From contig NZ_JAMYXM010000001.1 in the NCBI RefSeq assembly GCF_024158145.1, positions 1,426,001-1,490,000 of the forward strand: a stretch of 64,000 nucleotides of DNA. The letters run 5' to 3'. The position numbers and the translations under genes are program-made. The DNA comes from Notoacmeibacter sp. MSK16QG-6 (lineage in GTDB: Bacteria; Pseudomonadota; Alphaproteobacteria; Rhizobiales; Rhizobiaceae). The notes under the pieces are model-generated. The model saw nothing but the letters and a program-made list of their open reading frames with translations, ran no database searches and was not told the origin of the DNA. Shown here one piece after another: positions 35,054 to 46,606 of this stretch (position 1 is the first letter of the stretch; the number at the start of each line of letters is the position of its first letter).

Positions 35054-35603
35054 TCCCAGTCAGAAGGATGCTATCGGGCAGGTTCTGGCGGCGTTCGAAG
35101 GGGCGCGGCCGCTTTGCGTCGCCGATATCGGGTCGCAATCGGGCTGGCTGCATCAGGCCGATAACGACCCGCGCAACCTTTACCTTTCCGGGCCGATGGG
35201 GCAGGCGCCGTCCGTTGCGCTCGGCGTGGCGCTGGCGCGGCCCGATGACGATGTGGTCGCGTTCTGCGGCGACGGGGCGCTGGCGATGAACCTTACCGCG
35301 CTTGTGACCATCGCCGATCAGGCGCCGAAGAATCTCACCGTCGTTCTGCTCGATAACGATGTCTACGAATATACCAAGGCCGTGCCGACGCCCTCACGGG
35401 CGCTGGACTGGAAGGCGCTCGGCGCAAGTTGTTTCGGGCCTGCGCGTTCTTTCGATTCCGTCGAGGCGTTTGCAAAGCGAGACGGGCAGGGGCCTTTCTT
35501 CCTGGCGCTAAAAATCGACGCGGGCGGGGCGTTGCCGCCCGGAACCGGTCTAACGCCGGAGCAGATCAAGGCGCGGTTTGCCGAGGCGCTCGCCATCACC
35601 TGA
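35043..35603 (+). CDS. thiamine-diphosphate decarboxylase, beta subunit (ComE type)
   Basis: 186 residues forming the diphosphate-binding half. The TPP/Mg motif is GDG at 76-78 with N105 in VVLLDNDVY (about 30 residues later), and the DIGSQSGWL opening is typical of the beta chain. It starts inside the alpha gene and a bidirectional terminator follows. Both subunits are complete, so a working heteromer is expected in the cytoplasm. Whether it decarboxylates sulfopyruvate, phosphonopyruvate or another 2-oxo acid is unknown. Confidence 0.82.
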   Translation: MVNNPSQKDAIGQVLAAFEGARPLCVADIGSQSGWLHQADNDPRNLYLSGPMGQAPSVALGVALARPDDDVVAFCGDGALAMNLTALVTIADQAPKNLTVVLLDNDVYEYTKAVPTPSRALDWKALGASCFGPARSFDSVEAFAKRDGQGPFFLALKIDAGGALPPGTGLTPEQIKARFAEALAIT

Positions 35604-35626
35604 TTTGCGGAGATTGCTTCCAAAGA

Positions 35627-35656
35627 AAAAGCCGGCGGATCGCTCCGCCGGCTTTT
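35627..35656. terminator. bidirectional intrinsic terminator
   Basis: AAAAGCCGGCGGA pairs with TCCGCCGGCTTTT across a four-base loop. A/T runs flank both sides, so it can end transcription of the decarboxylase pair on the plus strand and acnA on the minus strand. It is one of the strongest hairpins in the window. Confidence 0.92.
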
Positions 35657-35675
35657 CTGTCTGATTATTCGTAGA

Positions 35676-38384
<2,709 letters not shown>

Positions 38385-38703
38385 AGATCCTCACTCACTT
38401 TTGCGGAGCCTGAAAAGGGCAGAGTGTCGCAGCGGCCAGGATCGATCCCTGGCGCGGACATGCGGGTGCGGCCATTTCCGCCTATCGTCCCTTCCCGAAA
38501 GCCCGTAATTGCCGGGCGTCGTCCGGTTCGGCTCCAAAAAAGTTTCCACGCCGGCCGCTGGCATGGTTGCCGGGTTTATATGGACTTCGCTAGAAGGATT
38601 CCAGACTGGACACGCGGTTTTTCGCCCGTCAGGTACACGACTATGGGTGAACACAGGATTGGAAAGCCCCATCGCCGAGCGGGATCGAAGCCAGGAATTG
38701 CAT
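38385..38703. promoter_or_regulatory. acnA-ccmA divergent intergenic region with an imperfect palindrome
   Basis: This 319-bp gap carries no convincing gene. GCCAGGATC (38435-38443) abuts GATCCCTGGC (38444-38453), a near-perfect palindrome missing one base of full symmetry, about 50-70 bp before the acnA ATG. It is plausible as an operator for acnA. On the ccm side an AT-rich TTTATATG stretch near 38577 could contribute a promoter. AGGA precedes the ccmA ATG. Confidence 0.45.
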
Positions 38704-39345
38704 ATGCGTCTCATACTGGACAGGCTTTCCGGCGCCCGCGGCGGGCGAACGCTCTTCTCTCCCATTTCGCTTACTCTGCGTTCCGGTGACGCTCTGGTGG
38801 TGACGGGGCCGAACGGTTCTGGCAAATCCACTCTCCTTCGGATTATCGCCGGGCTTCTGGCCCCGGCAAGCGGTGAAGCGCGGCTCGAGGATGCGGCTAG
38901 CGCCTTTCCCGATCTGGCGTCCGCCTGTCATTTCCTGGGTGACGGAAATGCGTTGAAATCCGGTCAGACCGTTCGCCAGAACCTCGCCTTCTGGGCCGAG
39001 TTTCAGGGTCGGCCCGGCCGTTCCATCCAGGATGCACTGGAACTGATTGAACTGCCGACTATTGCCGACCTGCCGGCCGAAGCGCTGTCGAAAGGCATGC
39101 GACGCCGGGTCGCCATCGCGCGACTTCTTGTAGCGGACCTGCCGGTTTGGCTGATGGATGAGCCGACCAGCGGTCTCGACAGTGCTTCCGTCGAGCGGGT
39201 CGAAAAGCTCATCGAGGAGCATCGCGCCAATGGCGGCATCGTGGTCGTCGCCAGCCATCACAATCTGCATATTGAGGGTGCGCTGTCGCTTGATCTTTAT
39301 CATCGCGAGTCCGAGGCGGTTTCCTCGCAAGATGGTTCCTCATGA
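38704..39345 (+). CDS. ccmA: heme exporter ATP-binding protein
   Basis: 213 residues. Walker A is GPNGSGKST (35-43), the signature region reads ALSKGMRRRVAIARLL and Walker B LPVWLMDEP. CcmA energises the CcmABCD complex that releases holo-CcmE in cytochrome c maturation. Start 38704 fits AGGA upstream; the frame extends 65 codons further without reason. Its stop overlaps ccmB (ATGA). Confidence 0.94.
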   Translation: MRLILDRLSGARGGRTLFSPISLTLRSGDALVVTGPNGSGKSTLLRIIAGLLAPASGEARLEDAASAFPDLASACHFLGDGNALKSGQTVRQNLAFWAEFQGRPGRSIQDALELIELPTIADLPAEALSKGMRRRVAIARLLVADLPVWLMDEPTSGLDSASVERVEKLIEEHRANGGIVVVASHHNLHIEGALSLDLYHRESEAVSSQDGSS

Positions 39346-40085
39346 TCGGATTGTTTTACAGAGATGTCCGCCTGTCCATCGCTGCCGGCGGCGGCGCCTT
39401 CGTGGCGCTGCTGTTTTTTCTGGCCATCGTGACGATCATACCGTTCGGTGTCGGACCCGACCTCAAGCTCCTCGGCGAAATCGGCCCCGCTGTCCTATGG
39501 ATAGGCGCGCTGCTGTCCGGCCTTCTGGGACTCGATCGACTTTTCGCGCTGGATCGGGAAGACGGTTCGCTCGATCTTTTCATCATGGCGTCGGGCCGTC
39601 AGCCACTCGTTTTGACGGTTTTCATCAAGTGCCTGGCCCATTTTGCGGGGATCGTTCTGCCGCTTGTCATTGCAGCGCCGCTGCTCGGTCTTCTTCTCAA
39701 CATGACCGCGCTTTCCATTGGCGCCACGGTTCTAACTCTCCTGGTCGGCGCGCCGGCGATCAGCTTTGTCGGCGCGGTTGGGGCGGCGGTCACGGTAGCG
39801 CTGCCGCGAGGCGGGCTTCTTGTCGCCATTCTCGTGCTGCCTCTGCTCATTCCGGTCCTGATCTTCGGTGTCTCGGCAGCCAATGGCGCAGTGCGCGATC
39901 CGGACCCCTTTATGGCGCCGTTCCTCATTCTGGCCGCGCTGACCCTGTTTTTTGCCGTGATCGGCCCTGTGGCCGCTGCCTATGCCCTATTGGTGGAAAC
40001 GCATCCGATTGCCGAAAATGCCGCCGATCCTTATGAGGAGGATGGCTGGTTCGAGCACTCCGAGACGGTGGGCCAGGAAAAATGA
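39342..40085 (+). CDS. ccmB: heme exporter membrane protein
   Basis: 247 residues with about six membrane helices. The N-terminal MIGLFYRDVRLSI and the charged loop LFALDREDGSLDLF are typical of CcmB. It is the permease partner of CcmA; length is slightly above the usual 220 because of a C-terminal tail (VETHPIAENAADPYEEDG) that is acidic. Overlaps on both sides (ATGA with ccmA and ccmC) show one operon. Confidence 0.92.
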   Translation: MIGLFYRDVRLSIAAGGGAFVALLFFLAIVTIIPFGVGPDLKLLGEIGPAVLWIGALLSGLLGLDRLFALDREDGSLDLFIMASGRQPLVLTVFIKCLAHFAGIVLPLVIAAPLLGLLLNMTALSIGATVLTLLVGAPAISFVGAVGAAVTVALPRGGLLVAILVLPLLIPVLIFGVSAANGAVRDPDPFMAPFLILAALTLFFAVIGPVAAAYALLVETHPIAENAADPYEEDGWFEHSETVGQEK

Positions 40086-40861
40086 ACGAAAGCACAGCGA
40101 CCGCGAAACAGTCCTTCATAACGCGTTTGGCCAACCCGTCCCGCTTTATCGGCCTGGCCGACCGGTTGATACCATGGCTTACCGGGATCGGACTGGCTCT
40201 GACCGCTATCGGCCTTATCGGCGGGTGGATGGCGCCTGAGGACTACCAGCAGGGCGCGACCGTGCGCATCATGTATCTGCATGTGCCTTTCGCCTGGCTG
40301 GCCATGATGGTTTACGGCGTCATGACGCTGGCAGCGCTCGGCACGCTGGTCTGGCGTCATCCGATCGCGGATATCTCGCTCAAGGCTGCCGCTCCGATCG
40401 GCGCGGTTTTTACCGTTCTGGCGCTCTTTACCGGGTCGGTCTGGGGCAAGCCCATGTGGGGCACCTGGTGGGTTTGGGATGCCCGCCTGACCTCCATGTT
40501 CGTCCTCTTTCTCATCTATCTCGGCCTCATCGCCCTCACACGTGCGACGCCCGAGCCGGGCCAGGCCGCGCGAGCGGCCGCCATCGTCACGCTTGTCGGT
40601 GCGCTGAACCTGCCGATCATCAAATTCTCGGTCGACTGGTGGAATACGCTGCATCAGCCTGCCAGCGTTTTCCGCGCCGGCGGGCCGACTATCGACTGGT
40701 CCATGCTGTGGCCGTTACTGGTCGCCGCACTCGGCTTCACGATCCTTTTCGCGGCCCTGCATCTCACAGCCATGCGGACGGAGATCTGGCGGCGGCGTGT
40801 CTACACTATGCGGCGGCTTGCCGCACAGCGGGCGGATAGCGCCGTGCGGGGAGCGGCGTAA
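40082..40861 (+). CDS. ccmC: heme-binding cytochrome c maturation protein
   Basis: The 259-residue membrane protein holds the WWD motif MWGTWWVWDARLT (about 125-137) and two flanking histidines, H67 in LHVPFAWL and one in LHQPASVF. CcmC transfers heme to the periplasmic chaperone CcmE. Six membrane helices are visible. A 30-residue N-terminal extension precedes helix 1. The operon continues with ccmD, whose ATG overlaps the ccmC stop (TAATG). Confidence 0.95.
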   Translation: MNESTATAKQSFITRLANPSRFIGLADRLIPWLTGIGLALTAIGLIGGWMAPEDYQQGATVRIMYLHVPFAWLAMMVYGVMTLAALGTLVWRHPIADISLKAAAPIGAVFTVLALFTGSVWGKPMWGTWWVWDARLTSMFVLFLIYLGLIALTRATPEPGQAARAAAIVTLVGALNLPIIKFSVDWWNTLHQPASVFRAGGPTIDWSMLWPLLVAALGFTILFAALHLTAMRTEIWRRRVYTMRRLAAQRADSAVRGAA

Positions 40862-41037
40862 TGTCGCATTTCTTCTATATTGCAGCGGCCTATATCGTCT
40901 CCGCCATTACTCTGGGCGGACTCGCCGCCTGGCTTGTGGGCGATATGCGGGCGCGTCGCCGCGAGCTGGCACATCTGCATGAGACCGGCCATCGCCGCCG
41001 GTCGGACCGTCAGGAGACACTGCGTGAAATCGAGTGA
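40861..41037 (+). CDS. ccmD: heme exporter protein CcmD
   Basis: Only 58 residues, MSHFFYIAAAYIVSAITLGG at the start, one membrane helix (about 5-26), then a basic, arginine-rich cytoplasmic tail (RARRRELAHLH). The short length, single helix and position between ccmC and ccmG identify it; sequence conservation in this family is poor. Its TAATG overlap with ccmC and 14-base overlap with ccmG support translation. It tethers the CcmABC complex. Confidence 0.9.
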   Translation: MSHFFYIAAAYIVSAITLGGLAAWLVGDMRARRRELAHLHETGHRRRSDRQETLREIE

Positions 41038-41641
41038 CAAGAAAACGTCGCCGCCCGTCAGCCCGCCCGGGCCAGAGCGCAAACGTGCGGTTCTCTTCCT
41101 GCCCGTTATCCTGTTCGCCGTTGTGGCTGCAATCTTCCTGGCCATGGAAATTTCCGGGCGCGACAACAGCACCGTGCCGAGCGCGCTGATCGGCCAGGAA
41201 GCGCCGCGCACCACGCTGACGCCGCTGGAAGGGCTCGAGCAGCCGGGCCTCGATACCGAAAAGCTGAAAGGCAATGTCGCGCTCGTCAATGTCTTCGCGT
41301 CCTGGTGCGCTCCCTGCCGGGCGGAGCATCCGGTGCTGATGGATCTTGCCGAGGATGGGCGCTTCCTGATGGTTGGCCTGAATTACAAGGACGATCCGGA
41401 CAATGCCCGGCGCTTTCTTGGCGAACTGGGCGACCCTTACAATGCGGTCGGAGTCGACCCGACTGGCCGCGCAGCCATCGACTGGGGCGTCTATGGCGTG
41501 CCCGAAACATTCCTGCTCAACCGCGACGGCGTCATCGTCTGGAAGCATGTCGGGCCGCTAACCCCCGAACGTGTTCAGTCCGCTCTGATGCCACGCATCG
41601 AGGATGCGCTGACAGCCGATAGAGAAGGCAGCGAGAGCTAG
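41024..41641 (+). CDS. ccmG: thiol:disulfide interchange protein, cytochrome c maturation
   Basis: 205 residues, GTG start with AGGAG upstream, replacing the much longer open frame. One N-terminal helix (about 21-42) anchors a periplasmic thioredoxin domain with C95-A-P-C98 in FASWCAPCRAEHP, and the VYGVPETFLLNRDG cis-proline region follows. It reduces the apocytochrome c heme-binding cysteines. ccmE, F and H are not in this window and must lie elsewhere. Confidence 0.94.
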   Translation: MKSSDKKTSPPVSPPGPERKRAVLFLPVILFAVVAAIFLAMEISGRDNSTVPSALIGQEAPRTTLTPLEGLEQPGLDTEKLKGNVALVNVFASWCAPCRAEHPVLMDLAEDGRFLMVGLNYKDDPDNARRFLGELGDPYNAVGVDPTGRAAIDWGVYGVPETFLLNRDGVIVWKHVGPLTPERVQSALMPRIEDALTADREGSES

Positions 41642-41655
41642 CAGGTAGGTTGTGG

Positions 41656-42720
41656 TCAGGCGGCGATCCGCAGCCGATTGCGGCCATCGGCTTTGGCCGC
41701 GTAGAGAGCCCGGTCGGCCGCCACAAGCAGCTGCGAGGGGTCTGAACGGACTGCAGCGCCCTTGTGCGTCACGCCAAAGCTGGCGGTGCAGTGAACGAGT
41801 TCGCTGCCTGCCTTGACGGGATGCTTCTGAATTTCCTTCCGAATGGCCTCGGTGCGCTGTAGCGCGCCTTCGAGACCGACATCGGTCAACAGCATGCAGA
41901 ATTCCTCGCCACCGATTCGTGCAACCATGTCCTGAGGTCGGGTGCTGTTCGTCAGTATGGTCGCCACAGCTTTGAGAACATCGTCTCCGATCGCATGACC
42001 GTAAGTGTCGTTGATGCCTTTGAAATGGTCCAGATCGCACAGAATGACGCTGAAATCAGCTCCGCTATAAAACAGGGCCTTCAACTTCCGGTCGAAGGCC
42101 AGGCGATTGCCAAGTCCGGTCAGCGGATCGGTGTTGGCGAGGTCGGCAAGGATTAGCCGAGACTTTTGAAGCTTTTCCAGTGTCCAAACGAATCGCAATT
42201 CGATGATGACGATCAGAACAGACATCAGCGAAAGCGTGGTGCAATAGGTCAGAAGGCCAGCGACGGACATAGCCGACAGCGCAAATGTCGATACGCTCAG
42301 CGAAAGGATCGCGGTCGCCAGAATGAACAGCCCGCCGGCAATGCCGCCTATGACGAAAGCCGCGCCAAGCGCCGGAAAATGCCACGCAAAGCGCATTTCG
42401 TCGGCGACGACCAGCACGTCGCCGGATAGGAGCACAACGGCGAGGCCGACAATGAAACTCGGAATGGCATACTGCGTCGTTGCGGGCTTGCGCCTGATAA
42501 GCTGGCTCAGGCCGAAAGAGAGGACACCGAAGGTGACGGTCAGCCAGAGATGAAAATCCGGTAGAACCCAAAGACCGCCGACAGCCGCTATCGCGCAAAC
42601 AATGCAGGTAACCGATGTCGCGAGCAGCATTCCATGCGATAGCCAGCTACGAAACGCTTCCAGTTCCGGGAAACGACCGAACGCACGACTGCCGCCGATC
42701 TTTTCACTCATCAGATTCAT
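41656..42720 (-). CDS. membrane-bound diguanylate cyclase
   Basis: 354 residues. About six N-terminal helices form a membrane sensor domain (residues 25-180), followed by a GGDEF domain: DLDHFKGINDTYGHAIGDDV and the catalytic RIGGEEFCMLL. RPQD lies five residues before GGEEF, so a product-inhibition I-site is intact. It should make cyclic di-GMP with feedback control. Start 42720 versus nearby ATGs is uncertain. It is convergent with ccmG across 14 bp and is not part of an evident c-di-GMP cluster. Confidence 0.9.
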   Translation of the reverse strand: MNLMSEKIGGSRAFGRFPELEAFRSWLSHGMLLATSVTCIVCAIAAVGGLWVLPDFHLWLTVTFGVLSFGLSQLIRRKPATTQYAIPSFIVGLAVVLLSGDVLVVADEMRFAWHFPALGAAFVIGGIAGGLFILATAILSLSVSTFALSAMSVAGLLTYCTTLSLMSVLIVIIELRFVWTLEKLQKSRLILADLANTDPLTGLGNRLAFDRKLKALFYSGADFSVILCDLDHFKGINDTYGHAIGDDVLKAVATILTNSTRPQDMVARIGGEEFCMLLTDVGLEGALQRTEAIRKEIQKHPVKAGSELVHCTASFGVTHKGAAVRSDPSQLLVAADRALYAAKADGRNRLRIAA

Positions 42721-42862
42721 CGCCCACCCCGGCATACGCCGGGCCCCTACCTTGAGTAAGAATTTAACGATGGACTCTTAAGATGGGGTTTCGTTGCAGT
42801 GCGAAAAGGACAAATAGGCCTTTGAACGCCGGGGGTTAGCTGCTGCCTTGCAGCAGCGATAG

Positions 42863-43519
42863 CTAATGCTTCTTTCCCTGCTCGTCAGGCAGGCTGTTTT
42901 TCATGATGATCGGCAGCATGGCCAGCGTGAAGGCAAAAGTGATGGGCATGATGCCCCAAACCTTGAACGCGACCCAGAAATCGGTCGAGAAATTCCGCCA
43001 GACGATTTCGTTCAAAATCGCAAGAGCGATGAAATAGATGCCCCAGGCGAGCGTCAGCTTCCGCCAGCCTGCATCTGTCAGCCGAAAGGCGCTGTCGAAA
43101 ACATAGGCGAGAAGCGAGCGCCCAAAGAGCAGGCCGCCTAAAAGAATGAAGGCGAAAAGGCCATTCACGATGGTTGGCTTGACCTTGATGAATGTCTCGT
43201 CCTGCAACCACAAGGTCAGACCGCCGAAAACCAGAACGACCACGCCCGAGACCAGCGGCATGATCGGCAATTTTCGCGTCAACGCCCAGGATACGGAAAG
43301 CGCGATAGCCGTTGCGACCATAAATGCCGCTGTTGCGATGAAAAGGGGACCGCCCAGCCCGGCCAAACTCGGAAAGGCGTCGGCTATTGCCTCCCCCCGC
43401 GAATTGGCAAAGAAAAAGACCATAAGCGGGCCAAGTTCGAGCGCCAGCTTGAGAAGGGGGTTCAGTTCCCTTCTTTCGGGGCTGCCAGGTTTCGCCTCGA
43501 ACATGTCGCCGCCTGTCAT
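42863..43519 (-). CDS. yciB: septation-related inner membrane protein
   Basis: 218 residues with five or six membrane helices, of the YciB/IspA family. Typical segments are [15 protein letters not shown], the [16 protein letters not shown] helix and the C-terminal [30 protein letters not shown]. Such proteins act in cell-envelope and division processes. GGGAG eight bases before 43519 sets the start. It is the last gene of the dapF-mtaB-hyp-ftsY unit. Confidence 0.9.
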   Translation of the reverse strand: MTGGDMFEAKPGSPERRELNPLLKLALELGPLMVFFFANSRGEAIADAFPSLAGLGGPLFIATAAFMVATAIALSVSWALTRKLPIMPLVSGVVVLVFGGLTLWLQDETFIKVKPTIVNGLFAFILLGGLLFGRSLLAYVFDSAFRLTDAGWRKLTLAWGIYFIALAILNEIVWRNFSTDFWVAFKVWGIMPITFAFTLAMLPIIMKNSLPDEQGKKH

Positions 43520-43596
43520 GAATCGTTCTCCCGTCACACTGAGCCACACATAGGGTATGCCGTGGTTGGATGGAAACTCTCAAATCGTCGGCTTGG

Positions 43597-44952
43597 TCAG
43601 ACCCTGTCCGGCGACATGCCGGCGATGACACGCGCGAAATCGCGCGCCTCGAAAGGCTCGAGATCCTCGACGCTTTCGCCCACGCCAATGAAGAAGACCG
43701 GCAGGCGGAATTTCTCGGCAATGGCGACGAGAATGCCGCCTCGCGCCGTGCCATCCAGCTTGGTCATGACGAGGCCGTTGACGCCGGAGACCTGCTGAAA
43801 CATTTCGACCTGACGCATGGCGTTCTGACCGGTCGTTGCATCAAGCGTCTGCAGGACCGTGTGCGGTGCGGTCTCATCGATTTTTTTCAGAACGCGGACG
43901 ATCTTGGCCAGTTCATCCATCAATTCGGCCTTGTTTTGCAGTCGGCCGGCAGTGTCGATAATCAGGACGTCGGAGCCGTTTTCCCTGGCCCGTTCGAAAC
44001 CGCGATAGGCGAGGGCGGCGGCGTCTGCGCCGAGTTCGGTCGCGACAACTTCCGATCCGGTCCGGTCGGCCCAGATCTTGAGTTGCTCGATAGCGGCGGC
44101 GCGGAAGGTATCGCCGGCGGCAAGCGTCACCTTAAGTCCGCCTGCTGTCAGCTTGGCAGCCAGTTTGCCGATAGTCGTTGTCTTACCGGTGCCGTTGACT
44201 CCCACCACAAGAATGACGTGCGGCGCATGGCCGAGGTCGAGTTCGAGCGGCGTCGCGACCGGCGCAAGGGTCTGCTCGACTTCCCGCGCGACGACCTTCT
44301 TTACATCGTCCATCGAAAGATCGCCGCCAAAGCGCGCATCGCGTAACTTTTCGAGGATGGCGGTCGCGGTCGGCACGCCAAGATCGGCGGAAACCAGCGC
44401 ATCCTCGATATCGTCGAGCGCGTCTTCGGTAAACTGGCGACCGGCGAAGGCGACGGACAGGTTTTCTCCCATCGCGCGGGAGGAACGAGCGAGACCCCCC
44501 GTAAGCCGCCCCAGCCAGGAAGAACGCGATGGCGAAGCCGATGCATCGCCAAGGCGCTCAACGGATTTCCCGACCCGGACACGATTTTGGCTGGCGGGCT
44601 GTGGCGGCGCAGCCGGCTCGGCGAGCGAGTCCGGCGCCGTCAGCTCCTCCTCGCCGCCTGCGAAGTCACCGCTGTCGCGTTCCTCGGCCACCTCATCCGA
44701 GGGCGGTTCGATAAAGGGTTCGGGGCTTGCCTCGGCGGCAATCCCCGCCTCGGTCGGGCCGGCTGGCGCAACGCCATCGATATCCGCCGTTTCCGCGCTC
44801 GGCTGGAAGGTGCCATCCGGAGCGAAGCCGTCGGCCTGGGCGAAGGATCTCTCCTCCGGAACGGCGCCAGGTTGGTCTAGCGCGTCCGCCTCATCGCTCT
44901 CTTCGTCCTTGCGTCCGAAAGAGAAAACCTTGCCGAGAAATCCGCGCGCCAT
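43597..44952 (-). CDS. ftsY: signal recognition particle receptor FtsY
   Basis: The 451-residue protein has an acidic, low-complexity A domain (about 10-135), then the NG domain. GTPase motifs are GVNGTGKTTT, DTAGRLQNK and TKLDGTARGG. FtsY docks the ribosome-SRP complex at the membrane for co-translational insertion. The poly-acid stretch and the MARGFLGKVFSFGRK membrane-binding start are normal. It follows the small acidic protein gene by 26 bp. Confidence 0.97.
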   Translation of the reverse strand: MARGFLGKVFSFGRKDEESDEADALDQPGAVPEERSFAQADGFAPDGTFQPSAETADIDGVAPAGPTEAGIAAEASPEPFIEPPSDEVAEERDSGDFAGGEEELTAPDSLAEPAAPPQPASQNRVRVGKSVERLGDASASPSRSSWLGRLTGGLARSSRAMGENLSVAFAGRQFTEDALDDIEDALVSADLGVPTATAILEKLRDARFGGDLSMDDVKKVVAREVEQTLAPVATPLELDLGHAPHVILVVGVNGTGKTTTIGKLAAKLTAGGLKVTLAAGDTFRAAAIEQLKIWADRTGSEVVATELGADAAALAYRGFERARENGSDVLIIDTAGRLQNKAELMDELAKIVRVLKKIDETAPHTVLQTLDATTGQNAMRQVEMFQQVSGVNGLVMTKLDGTARGGILVAIAEKFRLPVFFIGVGESVEDLEPFEARDFARVIAGMSPDRV

Positions 44953-44978
44953 ATCGGTCCGTTCGTTTGTTGAGACGT

Positions 44979-45239
44979 TTATTCGCCGCTCTTTGCAGCG
45001 TCTTTGCCCTCGGCATAGTCCTCGGGCATGTTCTTGATCGGCTCCGCGCCGGACGTCCGGTTGGACGAAGCGCCGGCTTCGGCATCGGCGATGACGTTGG
45101 CCGCCGCCGAACCATGGGCATCGGCATCGGGCGCGTCAGTGACATGGATGGCCGGCTTTTTCAGCTGGCCGGTCGCGGTTTCGACATCGCCATCCTCGCC
45201 TGGCTTTCTGTCGATCGTATCTTTCTGAATATCGCTCAT
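44979..45239 (-). CDS. small acidic, probably disordered protein
   Basis: 86 residues, Asp/Ala/Glu-rich, with no hydrophobic core or recognisable motif. The ATG lies within the mtaB stop (ATGA), so initiation by coupling is plausible, and ftsY follows closely. Its composition differs from coding neighbours (no Phe or Trp), so it could be poorly folded or a binding peptide. Without homologues it is a moderate call. Confidence 0.6.
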   Translation of the reverse strand: MSDIQKDTIDRKPGEDGDVETATGQLKKPAIHVTDAPDADAHGSAAANVIADAEAGASSNRTSGAEPIKNMPEDYAEGKDAAKSGE

Positions 45240-46606
45240 GAGTAGACGGGCTCCCTTGCTTCCTGAGCCGCCAATCGGCCCTCAAGGGACAAACCGTCAT
45301 GGCCTGTGATGGTTGCCGAATGAATAGCGCCCGGCATGATTTCGTCCCGTCTGTCGAGCTGCACGGGCGTGTAATCCGGCGTCCTGCCGAAACCTTCTTT
45401 TTCAATCAGAACCGGTTCGAACATGCCAACCTTCCGCCGAAGATGCGCCGTCAAGGCAGCGTCACCAGCGCGGCGCAGTCGGGCTGCCCGTTCCTTCACA
45501 GTGGCACGCGGCAGTTGCGGCATCCGGGCTGCCGGCGTTCCTTCCCTCGGCGAGAAAGGAAAGACGTGAAGAAAGGAAAGGCCGCACGCCTCCACCAGCG
45601 ACAGGTTGTTTTCGAAAGCCTCGTCGGTCTCTGTCGGAAAGCCGGCGATGAGATCGGCCCCGAAGGAAATTTCGGGCCGCAGCGATCGCGCTTTTTCACA
45701 AAAGGCAATGGCATCGGCGCGCAGGTGTCGCCGTCTCATCCGCTTAAGGATCAAGTCGTCGCCGTGCTGCAGCGACAGATGCAGATGCGGCATCAGCCGC
45801 TCCTCATCGGCGAGCGCCGCCAGAAGATCGTCATCGGCTTCGATGGAGTCGATGGAAGACAGGCGCAGGCGCTTCAGCTCCGGCACGCCTTTCAGAATGG
45901 CGCGAACGAGACGGCCAAGCTTCGGCTGTCCGGGCAGGTCGGCACCCCAACTCGTCATATCAACGCCGGTCAACACCACCTCGGCATAGCCGTTACCAAC
46001 GAGACGCTTCACCTCTTCGACCACGCCGCCAGCCGGCACGGACCTCGAATTGCCGCGGCCGTAAGGAATGATGCAGAAGGTGCAGCGATGGTCGCAGCCA
46101 TTCTGCACCTGCACGAAGGCGCGCGCACGGCCCTCGATGGCATCGACCATGTGCGCTGCGGTTTCGGTCAGCTCGAAAATGTCGTTGACGCGGACTTTCT
46201 CATAGGCATTCACCCCGAAATCCGGCAGGGCGCGGTAGCTCTGCGCCTTCAGCTTGTCGCCATTACCGATGACGAGATCGACTTCATCCATCGCGCCGAA
46301 AGCGCCCGGCTCGGTCTGTGCGGCGCAACCGGTAACGATGATGCGTGCTTCAGGGTTCTCGCGCCGCGCCTTGCGGATGGCCTGGCGAGCCTGGCGGGTT
46401 GCTTCGGCGGTGACGGCGCAGGTGTTGAAGACCAGCGCGCCGCCCGGCAGGTCGCCGAGTCCGGCCGCATTCGCCTCCCGCTTCATCACCTCGCTTTCAT
46501 AGGTGTTGAGCCGGCAGCCGAAGGTAACGACCGAGACGCCGGCCTTCTCATCGGGCTGTTCCGTATCGATCCCCTGCCGGTCCGGCAGTGTGAGGGCGCG
46601 ATTCAT
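45236..46606 (-). CDS. mtaB: tRNA (N6-L-threonylcarbamoyladenosine(37)-C2)-methylthiotransferase
   Basis: 456 residues of the MiaB/MtaB family. An N-terminal UPF0004 domain ([20 protein letters not shown] with cluster cysteines) precedes the radical-SAM domain ([17 protein letters not shown]) and a C-terminal TRAM-like region. It converts t6A37 to ms2t6A37 in tRNAs reading A-starting codons. The CRLNTYESE spelling distinguishes MtaB from MiaB. Overlaps dapF's stop by ATGA. Confidence 0.95.
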   Translation of the reverse strand: MNRALTLPDRQGIDTEQPDEKAGVSVVTFGCRLNTYESEVMKREANAAGLGDLPGGALVFNTCAVTAEATRQARQAIRKARRENPEARIIVTGCAAQTEPGAFGAMDEVDLVIGNGDKLKAQSYRALPDFGVNAYEKVRVNDIFELTETAAHMVDAIEGRARAFVQVQNGCDHRCTFCIIPYGRGNSRSVPAGGVVEEVKRLVGNGYAEVVLTGVDMTSWGADLPGQPKLGRLVRAILKGVPELKRLRLSSIDSIEADDDLLAALADEERLMPHLHLSLQHGDDLILKRMRRRHLRADAIAFCEKARSLRPEISFGADLIAGFPTETDEAFENNLSLVEACGLSFLHVFPFSPREGTPAARMPQLPRATVKERAARLRRAGDAALTAHLRRKVGMFEPVLIEKEGFGRTPDYTPVQLDRRDEIMPGAIHSATITGHDGLSLEGRLAAQEAREPVYS

